From Elmis aenea (Eukaryota > Arthropoda > Insecta > Coleoptera > Elmidae), in contig OX393577.1 in NCBI GenBank assembly GCA_947652605.1, positions 32,367,466 to 32,431,465 on the forward strand: 64,000 bases of DNA, in the 5' to 3' direction. The first letter of the stretch is position 1, and each line of letters starts with the position of its first letter. The notes below the pieces were generated by a model. That model searched no databases, had not been told where the DNA came from, and was given only the letters and a program-made list of their open reading frames with translations. Below are positions 37,401 through 49,262 of the stretch, one piece after another. Position numbers and translations under genes: made by a program.

Positions 37401-40049
37401 ATGCATTTTGTAATGTAAACACAAATGCCAACGATCAAATTAATTTATTTTTGGTTTCGTCAATGGGTGAAAATACTTCCTTACTTGAATTGCCTGCAGG
37501 CTGTTTGCATATATAGCAGGATTTTATATCTACAATTTAATGTTGTACATTCCGCTTTTAAACTGTTGGTAATAAAAAAAACCTGCTTATGAGAAAACTA
37601 CAAGCGGATGAATTCTTCCATATCAAGATGACCATGATCTCTACTTCGAATCTTTATGGTCTGCAGCATTAATTTGATAATTTCCACGTAACTAATCAAG
37701 GTCAATTTCAATGCTAAAATCGTCTGAGAGAATTAATAGAAACAAATAAGTCAAAGAGATACTGCATAAATGGTAAAGTTAATTAAATTATGTGAGCTAT
37801 GTATATCACTTTAAAAGCGAACGATTCATTGTATAGGATTACGACCTTAAGTTAAAATCTATTGTATTGCTTTTTTGTTGGGTGAATTTATGGAAGAAGT
37901 CACAGAAGTATGGTATTGCCTCCGATTAAAGAAAATTAAAGTAATTAATATACCTTTATTACTATCAAATTATTGTCTTATGCATTAAAATTAATAAACT
38001 GTCGTTACCGACAACTATTTAAGTATCTTTAAGTATGCATACTTTTTTAATACATGGTCGGATTCAGAATTAAATTCTCTATCCGAATCAACCAAAAAAT
38101 GTATCTATGTAATTTAAGAAAAAACAGTTGTCTATCGCGGATTTGACATACGTCATCGTAGAGATGACAAATTCACATCATTTAATAGAGAATTTGTCGC
38201 CGTTTCCAAAAATATAAGGTTTGTTGGGGTTATTTTCAATAATTAAAAAGTTATAGGGGTGCGACCGTCAATCTGAATCACCCGGTATACACCCGCACAA
38301 AAAGAGGCCGTAGGGTTAATTAAAGGATTGTATAAACAAATTTAAACAATTTTCATGGAGGTACATTTTTATTTCTTGTTTAAGATAATTATGCACTACC
38401 AATTCTCGGTAACAAATGTACAGAATTCAGTTCTTTAAATTTTTTTCTGAAAATTAAAAATCGAACAATTTCTGGTAGCACAGACACTAATATAATATAT
38501 TAAATTGGACAGCAAAAATACTGTTATTTATTTGTCTTCGAATTTATTAGTTTTAAGTAGATACAGCTTTAAAAGTAAAATACAGACTAATTGAAATAAG
38601 AGGGCGACAATAAGTAGTTTGCTTATTATTATAGATAGAATATAGATTTTAACTTTAAAAAAATATGAAATTTTACACCGATTAACAATATTGTAACAGT
38701 TTTTATGAAGGCTTAAAAAAGGCTGGAAAATTGATTTCGTTTTTCGTATTTTGGCTGAAATTTAAAAAAAAATGGTGTAAAAATTTGCATTTGAGTTGGT
38801 TTTTTCGTTTTTTTTTTTTTATGAACTAATAGCGGCAAATTTGATTTTTCAATAGTTTCCTGCACTTTTCTTCTCATTTTATAAATGTATTAATTATTTT
38901 ATTTACAGGGACGAATGAGATCTTCTAAAAAAAAACTGTTTTTGCCCAACCGTGATAAATAATTAATAAACAAATTTAATTACTTTAAAAATACATTTTC
39001 CAGTTTAGCAACAACGTAACTTAGTTCTACAAAATCCATTTTTCTTAAAAAAAACATAATTTTACAAACAAATATTTAATTTGTAATGGTGCATTAAAAA
39101 TACAAGGTAATCTTCTTTACAAAGTTGTCTCCAAAGAACACAACCAAAATACCATCGAAGCGTCAGTTAAAAATACAACCTTTTATTCTAAACTCTACAA
39201 TAAACGACAACAAATGTTTAAAAATTTTGCAATATACATCTTTTATTTTATTATATGTTTTGTAGGACACCGAATGCATCCTTAGAGATTTAATTCCCTT
39301 GACCTAAGTTTTCATATAAATGCAATAAATATTGATGTTAAATTTGTTAGTCTTATTTAGGATTAAGTTTTTCAATAAAGTTTCTGTAACAAATTCTGTA
39401 TATTTTTATCACATTACCTTTTCATAACACTAACTTATGAAAATCACATTTTGGACCATGTTTCCAGCGAAGTAAGATATATTCTTCTTTTAAAGGGTAT
39501 CTTGATGAGATGGAACAGTTTTTTGCAATATTTTTCTATGAATATGGATTTCGAAAAATTAGTCCTAGCCAACCATGATTAAATTAAATATGACGTTAGT
39601 AATATGAGAAAATTATTGTCAACAAACAAAATTGAACTGACTTAGCAAAAGGTTGATTACGCGATTAAATGCAGAATATAAAGTTGCCATTAATTTTGAA
39701 TAGAATTTTTAAAAATATATGAACAAAAAAGTTACCTATGGTCCATCTCTAATAATAAGCGAGATGTTAATGGTCAGCGTCCAATATGAATCAATGTGTA
39801 TAATTAAATTTTCAAGTAAAACTCAAATGTTGACTATAATTATTATGTCTTTAATTTCTATAATTATGTTCTTTAATTGTATGTAATTGGGCAAGAGTTT
39901 ATGATATATCACAGCAGAAAACTAAGATAAATATTTCAAGTTTGTGGTTTTGTATGAACAAATTAAACATTCAACTATTTTTGCATTACAACTTCACAGA
40001 AACTAAATAAGATATATCTTGCCTGTTAAGCAGTAACGTTTTTTCAAAA
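34421..40049. other. long AT-rich intergenic stretch
   Basis: No supportable gene. A perfect 18-bp inverted pair (GAAAATAACCCCAACAAA at 36751-36768 and its complement at 38220-38237) lies 1.45 kb apart. Just outside it, the right side carries CACCCGGTATAC near 38280. It may mark a decayed TA-type element spanning about 36.7-38.3 kb. No protein frame survives between them. Confidence 0.4.
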
Positions 40050-40385
40050 GGGGTGTGTTATAATTCTACGTTGGGATAGTGCAAGGATAGAAACGGAAGT
40101 TTGGTATGTTTATTGAGAGGCCGTTTGCCGACAAAGTAAGAGAAAAACGACCAAGAACCAAGAACATTTTCCACGATAAGGAGCACAAAGAAACACAAAA
40201 GAGACATGCAATCGGTCATAGGATAAGTGACCCATCTGTCAAGAACAGACTTGGAGAAGATAATTTGAGATCGAGGTGAAGGGCAAAGGTGTCAAACTAA
40301 ATACACAGGATCATCAAAGAAGATTACAGACAGTTTGGTGGAGAACACTTTAGCTGGAAACTTGGACATTAGAGCTGAGTAATGT
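40050..40385 (+). other. unidentified GC-richer block with a short open frame
   Basis: The block is clearly less AT-rich than its surroundings and looks coding-like in composition. The plus-strand frame from about 40097 to the TGA near 40279 is open for about 60 codons and reads as a basic, charged protein (for example ADKVREKRPRTKNIFHDKEH). No domain was recognised and no splice sites were convincing. A downstream frame contains RRLQTVWWRTL, weakly like the tail of LINE reverse transcriptases. It could be a decayed retroelement or an exon. Confidence 0.3.
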
Positions 40386-41550
40386 TTAGCGATCAAAGTT
40401 CCTTAAATCAGAGAAAACATTGTAACTGTTATGAATTTTTGTTAGAAAGATACCTTCTTATTTTGCGTATGTGACAAAAGTTTAATTTTAATATTTACAT
40501 ATTATACAAAATTGCGGCTCAAATTACAGGCACCACATTTCTAAAACAAATTTTAAAAATTAAGTAGGTTTTAACTAAAAATAATGAATGACACCTATGA
40601 TAGGATAGGTAGTCTTCATGTAGCAGAATAACCTTTAAATCTCCGCTAGAAGTTATAGGTCCATATTACAAAATCCTTGTCGTAAATATAATCATTGCAT
40701 CATGACTACGCCTCCACATATGATTACAAAATGCACCTACATGAATTCATCAGGTAGCATCTGTACCAATACAAAAAACTACCTACCACATATTATTCTT
40801 GTTTAAAACATTTCATTGTGTTTCACTAATAGTTTTAAATACTCCTGGGACAACTTCAATCGTTGATATCTGCAGATATCTACAAACTTTATAATTTATT
40901 AAATTACAAAGTCGAGCACATTTGTTCTGCGATTCCTGTATTAATATAGATAATATATACCGTTGCCTATAAATATTTTATTTTCAAAATAAAGTATTAT
41001 AACTTCGTTTACTGTAGTATTTAATAATTTAGCAAATATACGAAGTATACGAGTCATATAATTTTAAATGCCGGCAATAAATAAAGATAGATCACTGACT
41101 TTTTTTTTGTATTTTATAAAGATGAAAATTAAATGAGGTATTTATTACATGAAATTAATTACAACTTCTATTTGGAATCACCCCAAAAAATTCACAATTT
41201 TGTATTTATAAAATAATCATAATGGAGCTTCAAGATCGCAATGCAACTGATTCATATGTATTAGATTTCATTTCAATTCTACTTCTTTGGATAACTTTAC
41301 CTACCATTATTATTACCAACCAATTTCTATAATTATTAAATATACGTGTACTTATTCCAAGCCAACTTTTGCTGTTTTCATAAAGAAAACAAAATAATGT
41401 ACGAGTTTAGGTACGAGCTAAATGTATTCAGAATAAAAACATAATTAACATTTTCTAAGATATTATTTTAAATATCTATTTTCCTTCAGACAAGGACTTT
41501 TAACACGGCAAATTTCTTTTAGATCCAAAATATAACCAAGAGTTGCACCA
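40386..41550. other. AT-rich spacer
   Basis: No gene or repeat end was seen. Confidence 0.5.
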
Positions 41551-41559
41551 GCGAGTAGG

Positions 41560-41815
41560 GTAGATGCACTTTTATCTTTTTTTTTCCGGTAAAAAATGGA
41601 GAGTTTCTATGCCATATGAGAAAATGCACAGTTATTTTTTTTGGAGCTACACTGAATATTTCAGGCAAACATTTTTTTATGTTTCTCACAGTAGCTTAAT
41701 TGCGCTGGCCAGACCCGTACTGAGGAAAACTGCATGTTACTTTTTATATTTCTCGCTGCTTTTTGGTTATTGTCGTAGTTTGCTCATCTTCGTGAATCCA
41801 TACACGACTGTCGTG
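41560..41815. repeat. 256-bp segment between 9-bp direct repeats
   Basis: GCGAGTAGG occurs at 41551-41559 and 41816-41824, exactly bracketing the segment, which could be a target duplication. The right end contains a CACGACTGTCGTG palindrome. An 89-codon plus-strand frame (41564-41833) crosses it but is aromatic-rich and low in complexity and matches nothing I know. No terminal inverted repeat supports a transposon, so this is tentative. Confidence 0.25.
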
Positions 41816-41839
41816 GCGAGTAGGTACCTCTAAAAGGAA

Positions 41840-42140
41840 ATATAAGTTTCGTTAGGTGCCTAGCTCTTTTGGCGCCCTTGTGCACTTTAATATATTTATT
41901 TCGCCCCCAATTTTTATAACGCTGATTCATGGGTAAAGGTACAGGTAGTTAGGTATCATCCATCATAGTAAAATAATTTTAAAAAGTATTTCATAATTTT
42001 TATATTTCACATTTACATGTACCTACATGTACTGAACAGGTACAAGTTGTATAAGTTTTTACTTTTGAGGTCTTTCGGAGCACTGGCGCCTCGGCGCCGT
42101 CGTTCACCGCACGACATTGCCCTTATGTACGGCGCGGGCC
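41840..42140. repeat. degenerate GGCGCC-rich repeat patch
   Basis: Contains TTTGGCGCCCTTGTGCAC near 41868 and a GC-rich run CTGGCGCCTCGGCGCCGTCG near 42083, both out of character with the background. Such GGCGCC-rich ends occur in worn hAT-type elements of insects, but no terminus or target duplication could be fixed. Confidence 0.25.
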
Positions 42141-43691
42141 TAAAATTCGTCGTCTGTAAAAATGTTTAAAAAAATGTTGTGCCCGCTAAAATTAAAAAAA
42201 TTCAAAGTTTCAAGGCAAATTCTTGCCCGCTATATGCTCTCTGGTTTACTCCATTTTTCACAATTTCAAGAAATTAATAAACTAGGTTCCAATCTACTTC
42301 TACTTGACGTTGACAGTTGAACCTTAAATGGAAGATATAAAAAAGATGTGGATTTCGTTTTCACGGCATACTAGCTTTTTAATTCTTACTAAATTCAGTT
42401 TGGCCCTCGTATAAACACTCAAGTTATACAACTACCGTCATCATATAAAATAAAATATATTTTTTGCTACTAACAGTGTATTAACGTGGCATTTTATAAA
42501 AAGGTTATGCTGCACTCTCGACCCAAACTTTATTAACTGTGTAATTATACATATTGCAATTTGCAATTTACGGTATCGATTTTATGCAGTATACGAACTG
42601 CGTTCCCTGATGTAAATATTCTATGTATGCCAGGCTTTCACCGTACAAGAGCGTAAAGTTATTGTTATATACCAATTTATCCAAAGAAACGTAATTTGTT
42701 TTCCCTTTTTTAAATTTATATCATTAACCTGTCAGTATGAAAGTTTATTATATCTAATGATAGCGTGCATTTTTATAGGTGTTGTTCAATAAAAGATGAA
42801 ATTTAGGTTATTATTGACCTCGCATGACAATAAAACTCCGCTGGAACAAGTTTCACGACGTTGATACTTAAGATTTGCAAGTTTCATAATAAACTACTTT
42901 GTTTCATTAATGTTATTGTACTCACACAACATGAGATGTATCTATATTAAAAGAAACGAAATCACATTGTCGCGGTCGTTTCTTTTGTTTTCTATAAAAA
43001 ATGTATTGCTTATTACAAAATTATAAACTTTCATAACAAGATACTTCAACGTTCAAACAGACTTTAATGCAAAGAATTTTATTGTAATATACATATAATT
43101 ATGTCTTTCAACTTCGGTCTATTACTACTGCACAATAAGTTTAAAATCATAATGTTTTTCTAAGCAACAAAATAAATAAGGCATTGCTTTTAAAATCCAA
43201 AAGCAAAAAAGGTTTTGTAAACTTAAGGCTAACGAGCAATAAGTAACTTTATAAGTCAAGCTGGTAATCAGTGAGTTACAATTTCGCTCTTTTTATTTTT
43301 CAAAAATGTTGTTACAAAGCAGCAAAATGTTTTAAGTTCAGAAAGTCAAAAAATATTTTTTCCTCAAATTCAATTTTACAAAAATATTTATTTTTAATTT
43401 GGTTTCTCTTTGCAGTAAAAACATATTCACAATAATTAATTATTAATTTTTGCTACGAAATTACTAGCTACTGTAAGTGAATTGTACAATTTTGATTGTA
43501 GTAAAGTATTTTAGTATTGCTTATGTAAAGCCTGAATGTTTTTAAGCCAAAACGGGTGAAATTACATAAAATATTTTCTTAAGTAAAGAACATTTTAGTC
43601 TTTGTATACAGTTTAGAAACTAAATGACTAAATTCAATTTAGAACAACATCTCTGAAATGAAAATACAACTCAAACGCAGAAGTAACTTAC
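42141..43691. other. AT-rich DNA, possibly intron 1 of the minus-strand gene
   Basis: No gene or repeat end was seen. If the exon at 43692-43736 is real, this stretch begins its first intron. Confidence 0.4.
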
Positions 43692-43736
43692 CTTATAAAT
43701 ACCATCAACAAGTTTAATGAGTTCTTCGGTTTCCAT
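43692..43736 (-). CDS. probable first coding exon, 15 codons, unknown gene
   Basis: On the minus strand an ATG in a good context (TTTTCAAGATGG) starts the frame METEELIKLVDGIYK, which runs straight into a consensus donor AAG|GTAAGT, phase 0. It is the only stretch nearby with coding-like composition, and no longer frame surrounds it. The gene would continue to lower coordinates through a long first intron; I could not find the second exon with confidence, and I do not recognise the product. It differs in phase from the possible first exon at 53289-53371, so the two would not share a downstream acceptor directly. Confidence 0.55.
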
Positions 43737-44030
43737 CTTGAAAATAATTCGGGATTCAATTGAAGAGATGTCACACTATAGTTTCATATTCCTCACAGCT
43801 TAAATTAAACGGGAGCACTACGTATAACAATATTCAGACACCATGCAATAATTGCATTTGCCTGCACTCGAGATTATAAGTTCACTTTAATTATCGTGTT
43901 AATTCAATAAGATTAGAGTAACGTTAAACTACAACGGAGTATTATTATTTACTTGAGTTAATTATTAATTTCAAATAACGGTCTCCATACGCACTGTTAG
44001 ATATAGCACAGTTTAATTTTCAATCCTCAG

Positions 44031-44036
44031 CACTGA
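44031..44036 (-). promoter_or_regulatory. candidate initiator for the 43.7-kb minus-strand exon
   Basis: The minus strand reads TTCAGTGC here, matching the arthropod initiator TCAGT. It would give a 5' untranslated leader of about 300 nt before the ATG at 43736. No TATA box was found upstream, and no good downstream promoter element fits. The motif is short and can occur by chance. Confidence 0.25.
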
Positions 44037-45814
44037 ACTACGACAGAACACCACATAATTAGGACGTAATGAACAACCGAATTAATTTAATTATGGTTGG
44101 ATTCGGGTCGACTTTCTGAAACAAATAAACTAATTATGCTCAAATCACGGCTTTTAAATAATTTATATCCATATGCACGTTATTAACAGCTAAAATATCT
44201 TTCATTAACACTTTAAAAAATAATAATAAATCTACAATGATAAATTAATATTTTATACTGTTTAAACATACTATTTTAAACTATTTTTTAACTATATTAA
44301 ATCTGAAAAGACATACAAATGAATAACAATTAACGAGTGAAACTTCTATGCATATATCATCCAATTTCTGTCTGGAAATTACCTATGCTTTAAACAGTTT
44401 AATAATGTCTACATGCATCGAATTGAACTTCCTGGTTTTGGTTTATATTAAGATTACTTCTTAGAATAAAAAAAAATAAGTAAAAAACTGGGTATAAAAT
44501 TTCTTGGACGTCAAAACATAACTAGTTATTCTTAAATTCAATATTTGAATATATCCGCTGTTTTGTCAATTATAAAAAAAAACTGTTGTTAAAAATGTTG
44601 CATAATACTTAATATTTAAAAAGATACAAGTGTTAGATAAATGGATTAAGTTTTGTGCAAAAAATAAACGATTGACCCTTTTCTGCAATGTTAAAGTGTT
44701 GTTAAATGAAACTTTACTTTGATTGTGGGATTGGTTGGGGAGGACCTATGAACTTTTCAACCCGTCACTTGACCTTACACCTATAGACTTTTTTCTACAG
44801 TGGTTTGTACAAAATAAGGTTCATATTAGCAAACTAATAGGTACAGTTGTCTATTATCTATCCCAATATATAAAATAAAATGAATTTGAACAACGTGTTT
44901 ATTTGATCAAGTTATTTGATGTTGCTTGAGATCCATATATGCAGCATAGGCAGCTTACATACATTGGATTAGACAACGTGAAAAGCGCGTGTAATGGTCA
45001 CGTAATTTTTGATAGTTTAAAAATGTGACATTTGTCAGTGATTGTAAAAACTACAATAAACATATGAAATGTTCTTCTAAGATTTATAGTAATTGATTGT
45101 AAAACTTTGCGTCTGTACGCGTAATAAGCAAAAATCGTGTTTTTTTTAAAACATAACATCAACAATTTTTATGCAGGTTCTGTTAATAATCTTAGTTTTA
45201 TTTGATTTTCTATGATTGCTGTCGACTGCCTAAGTACACCTTAGAAAGAGAGAAATGTATTTTCATCTTATTCCGTCGGCTTCAGTCACCACTCATTGTG
45301 TAGATGAGAAGGCGCAATATAGAGATAATCCACACTATGCTTGACATGCATTTTGAAAAACTCGGGGTGTTATTACTTCATTAAAAAGCACTACAATAAA
45401 ATATTTCCTTTTTAAAGTTTTTCACACATTTCCAATATTGTAAAAAGTATTAAATAAAACAGTTGAAATGATTTATAAACAAAACGTATTGTGTAAAGCT
45501 GCAGTTGATGCGCATTCCGTGAGAATCGTAATTATCGTAAAATTGCTTATAAATTTCGAAGCCGAAAGGCTTCGTTTTGACCGCCTTTGTTATTTAACTC
45601 TGATATTCTATCTTTAGACTTTCACTATCGTGATGCTTTAAAATCGCTTAGAATATCAGCAAAACTGTATTACAAACGCATGCGAATCTTCAGACTAAAT
45701 AACTTTCCTATCCGTAATAACTAAAATTCAACAGCAAAAACACTTTTGGTAAGATAGAGTAAAATATTACATTGGAAATTAAGTATTCGCTAATAATAAA
45801 TTAGATCCCAAATA
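44037..45814. other. AT-rich spacer
   Basis: No gene or repeat end was seen. Confidence 0.5.
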
Positions 45815-45816
45815 TA

Positions 45817-46300
45817 CAGGGTGTGTTTCAACATGAAAAACATGGGGATGTCGGAGACCGTTAGAGATAGAATGATAGTTAAATCAGCACAGAAATGTGC
45901 TTTTGCATGTTCAGAATATAAACTGAAAATATACATAGGTATTATATCCTATTGCTAAAATATCCTTGAAAAACTGAAAAACTTTATTTTCTTTTTTTAT
46001 TTATAGGTACCCACTGTAATTATCATAACTGTCGTCTACTGAATAAAAATACAGTAGAGGACCCAAAAAAATATAAATTGTCGCATCTCACAAAAGAAGC
46101 CGTTGGCCAAGCTATAAGTACCAAATTCCAAATTTTTGCTTGGTTAATAACAAGAAAATTGTAAGTTTTATGTTTCTTTAGGAGATTTCGGAACTGGGCA
46201 CAATATATGTTTTCTCAATTTATAGTCTTAATAGATAGGTACGTACAAAGACACAACGATTTTTGAGATCTTAGTTTTTCATGTTGAAACATACTCCCTG
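45817..46300. mobile_element. TA-flanked miniature element
   Basis: The left end CAGGGTGTGTTTCAACATG (after TA at 45815-45816) is matched in reverse complement at the right end (CATGTTGAAACATACTCCCTG, ending 46300), and the identity continues through GAAAAAC on the inside, about 25 bp in all. The right flank is TGTA, so the terminal bases have changed. No coding capacity in 484 bp. Confidence 0.75.
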
Positions 46301-46336
46301 TGTATGATTTTAATTAATTATATAACTTAAAGTGTA

Positions 46337-46483
46337 ACTCCTCTTCACGTAATATGCCAGTGTGAAGGATTCACACCCTACCGGCGCAGACTTCTAGGGA
46401 TGGAAAACGCCAACCAAGATGAGCTAAGAAAAACACCCTTGAAGAAAATCCTGGAGTTTTTCAAAAACACAGGACTTCTTTAA
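46337..46483 (+). pseudogene. C-terminal 48 codons of a LINE ORF2
   Basis: The frame is open from the truncation point: TPLHVICQCEGFTPYRRRLL, then GMENANQDELRKTPLKKILE and FFKNTGLL before TAA at 46481. The C-x-C motif, the RRRLLG block and the ending FxxxTGLL are the usual tail after the reverse transcriptase and RNase H regions of insect non-LTR elements of the jockey/I/R1 type. No catalytic domain remains. Because it is still open, the insertion is probably young. Confidence 0.75.
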
Positions 46484-46571
46484 GGGCCTATCACCAGAGG
46501 GTACAATAGACCAATAGGTCGCAGTACAGGAACCTGAAAGGGGACCACCTCCGCGGAAATAATAATAATAA
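46337..46571 (+). mobile_element. 5'-truncated LINE tail with 9-bp target duplication
   Basis: TAAAGTGTA flanks both sides (46328-46336, 46572-46580). The insert begins inside the ORF2 coding end (46337-46483), continues through a 3' untranslated region shared with the 69-bp insert at 19815, and ends in (AAT)n. It is inserted in the plus orientation and is far too short to be active. Confidence 0.9.
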
Positions 46572-46580
46572 TAAAGTGTA

Positions 46581-48055
46581 TTATAATACTTGAAGTAATC
46601 CTTAACAAAAAGCATAAAATAGTATTGCATTATATCTTATACCCAACGATTAATTAATTTAAAATGATACTGATTTTGATCTTTTAATATAAGAAAATAA
46701 GAAGCAAATGTTTCCTTGACATACAATTTTGTAAGCATTTCATGAACGACTCAAGAAAATCATTTTTGTATCAATATTATTTCTCTATGCAAATTGTTGA
46801 TTACGCAGATTATTAATTTATTTCTTTTAAATCTAATTAAAATTCAGGTTCATTTATTATACTACTAATTTATTATTGGTAATAAAAACAATGTGAACAG
46901 TTAAGTTTATTAGTGAAACAAATAGTCAAATAGTAGTTGGACTTATACGACTAAATCTTTTTATAATATTTTAAAAGTTTTAAAAGGATAAAGTGGCGAA
47001 TAACAAAGCATTTAAAAAAAAGTATTTGACACCTTTTGTATTTATTTTAATGTAATAGTACAAACATCAAACAATACACTAATTTCGCAAATGTTATATA
47101 CAGTTTATAAAAACATAACGAATATATTAATTTAACATTTTAATTTTTGATTTAAATATTTGAAAATTTTACTTACAGTTTTCTAATTTGGAACTACATA
47201 TTTAAACAAAATTTCAGACCACCTTATTAGTATACGATATTTAGGCTAATAGAGTGGTCGTAAATTTTAACCAAAATCGAAAAACACTTTAAAACTTTTT
47301 TGTGTACATACTTATAAGATGTTATTTGGTACATTAACTTTCCAGCTGACTTTTTGAGAACACCTAGATGCATTGGTCAAGGTAAGAACAGCAGGAGTCG
47401 TTAAACCACTTTCCACGACCGAACTGAGCGACTCTCACTAAGCAATGCTTATTGCAAACGCTAAAACATTTAACTGTCGATCTGTTAAGATAATCGTCGC
47501 TGAAAACAAATGTATTCAAATTCTCATTTATATAATTACTTCTTAATTTTTCTTAGTCGGCTTCGCTTCGCTAGCTGACACAGTATAATTAAAGAATTTA
47601 ATCAAAAACGACTTGTGAAAATATCTGCAGTAATTTGGCTTATCGTAATCTTCCACGAATATAAATCACAGATAGGCTTATATTAAAAAACAATTAGCTT
47701 TATTCGTTTAAACATCCTAATATTTTACAACGCAAATTAACACGCATACTTGACATAATTACGCCTAATTAGTACTTAATCTTTTACAACTTAAATTTTA
47801 TTTTATTTTAAAAACATTTGGGTACTATCTGCTTCAAATTTTGCTTGCTAACTTAAAAAAAATTATAATTATATAAAACTAGAATGATAAACCCACAAAA
47901 ATTGTAACAAATCTACAATGTTAAATTAACAAAGGTTGAAGTAAACCACTATGTTATTAATATTTCGAAAGAATATATATTTCGTTTACAGATACTTTTC
48001 TTATATCATAAAAAATGTGTCATTAAATTTAAACAATCGAATGTTTATCTCTATA
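46581..48055. other. AT-rich spacer
   Basis: No gene or repeat end was seen. A short GC-richer segment at 47370-47470 has no recognisable frame. Confidence 0.45.
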
Positions 48056-48057
48056 TA

Positions 48058-48471
48058 CAGGATGTTTGAAATTCGAGTTTAAACATGCGGATCTCGTTTT
48101 TAATAATAGCTAGAGTAAACGTTTAAATTTGGAAAAGTTGCAAAATTCGGTGTTCATTAATAATCCGAAGAGAAATTAGAACCGTGCCAATCGTGGATTA
48201 GTGATTACCATCCGATTCGGCTTAAAAAGTTGCTTGGGTAATGATTTTACCCATTTGAACTATTTTATACTCTAAATAAGTGATAAAAGATTTTCAAAAA
48301 TCGTATTTTTCGGATTTACATAATTTTCTCGGATACCGTTTGATTCATTTTCAGTTTCTCTTCGAATTATCAATAAGCATCGAATTTAGCAACTTTGCCA
48401 AGTTTAAACCTATACTCTAGCTATTATTTTAAGCAAGATCCCCATGTTTAAACTCAAATTTTAACACCCTG
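48058..48471. mobile_element. TA-flanked foldback element with about 120-bp arms
   Basis: The left arm from CAGGATGTTTGAAATTCGAG to about GAAGAGAAA (48178) pairs with the right arm ending CACCCTG at 48471. TA stands outside both ends (48056-48057, 48472-48473). Shared blocks include GAGTTTAAACATG, ATAATAGCTAGAGTA, AAGTTGC and CGAAGAGAAA. No protein is encoded. Another end, CAGGATGTTTGAAC, starts at 48476, so a second element may be inserted directly beside it. Confidence 0.8.
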
Positions 48472-48475
48472 TATA

Positions 48476-49089
48476 CAGGATGTTTGAACAATTTTTTTTG
48501 GGAACATATCTCTTTTTATTTTTACAACATCAAAATTTACACAACCAAAGTTCAGAATTAAAAACTGTGTTAAATTGTGGATTAATATGTCAAGTTTAAT
48601 TAATATTTCCGGTTCCTTTTTAAAAAGGTCATTGCAAATGTAAGTAAAAGTACATAAAGAAACTACGAAAATTAGTTATGTCACCCAGTGCATACAAAAA
48701 AATAATGTATGCATTAAACATATGAAACAAATATCTTAAATGTTAATAGCAGTTGGATGTACCATTAAAAAAATGTTTTTTTCTACTTCCGACTCATCTA
48801 TAGGTTGTTATGTGTAGATTTAGTAGTTTATGATAAAAAGAGGTTACGTGTAAATATTTGAAACAAATCACAGAGGGATTTTAAGAAAATAAAGGTTTAC
48901 ATTTATTTACTAAATTGCTTATCAACCGTACTTCATTCGTATAATTAACAATGTGTTGTAGGTATAATGTATAATCAAATCTGGCGTTTTATAAAATGCC
49001 TAGACATTTTATAAAATGCCAGCAAAACGAGCAAATTATAGCTTTCCCATAGCCTCATATGTTTGTTTTCATACAAATAAAAGCCTTAG
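48476..49089. other. spacer starting with a second TA-element end
   Basis: The sequence starts with a TA-element terminus but no right end could be paired with certainty; a worn candidate (CACCCAGTGCATA) lies near 48680. Positions 48985-49030 contain a direct repeat of TTTTATAAAATGCC. No gene was seen. Confidence 0.35.
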
Positions 49090-49262
49090 TTAACCTTTAA
49101 CCTGACTCTTATTCATTTGGTCAGGCTAAAGGTTGGTTAAAGTTTTTAAAAAAAAATATATAATGAAAATGAAGCTAATAGGTTGCTTTCATTTAAAAAA
49201 ATCTGCCAGCATTTTATTATTTGTCTAGTCAAAACACGAGAATCTCGGTTTGCTGACTTTTT
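49090..49262. repeat. dispersed repeat family R1, copy 2
   Basis: Second copy of the repeat at 14158-14350. Here the outer sequence includes CCAGCAAAACGAG (about 49018) and CTCGGTTTGCTGAC (about 49245), near inverted copies, suggesting that the family is an inverted-repeat element of about 270 bp whose ends are better preserved in this copy. Confidence 0.6.
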
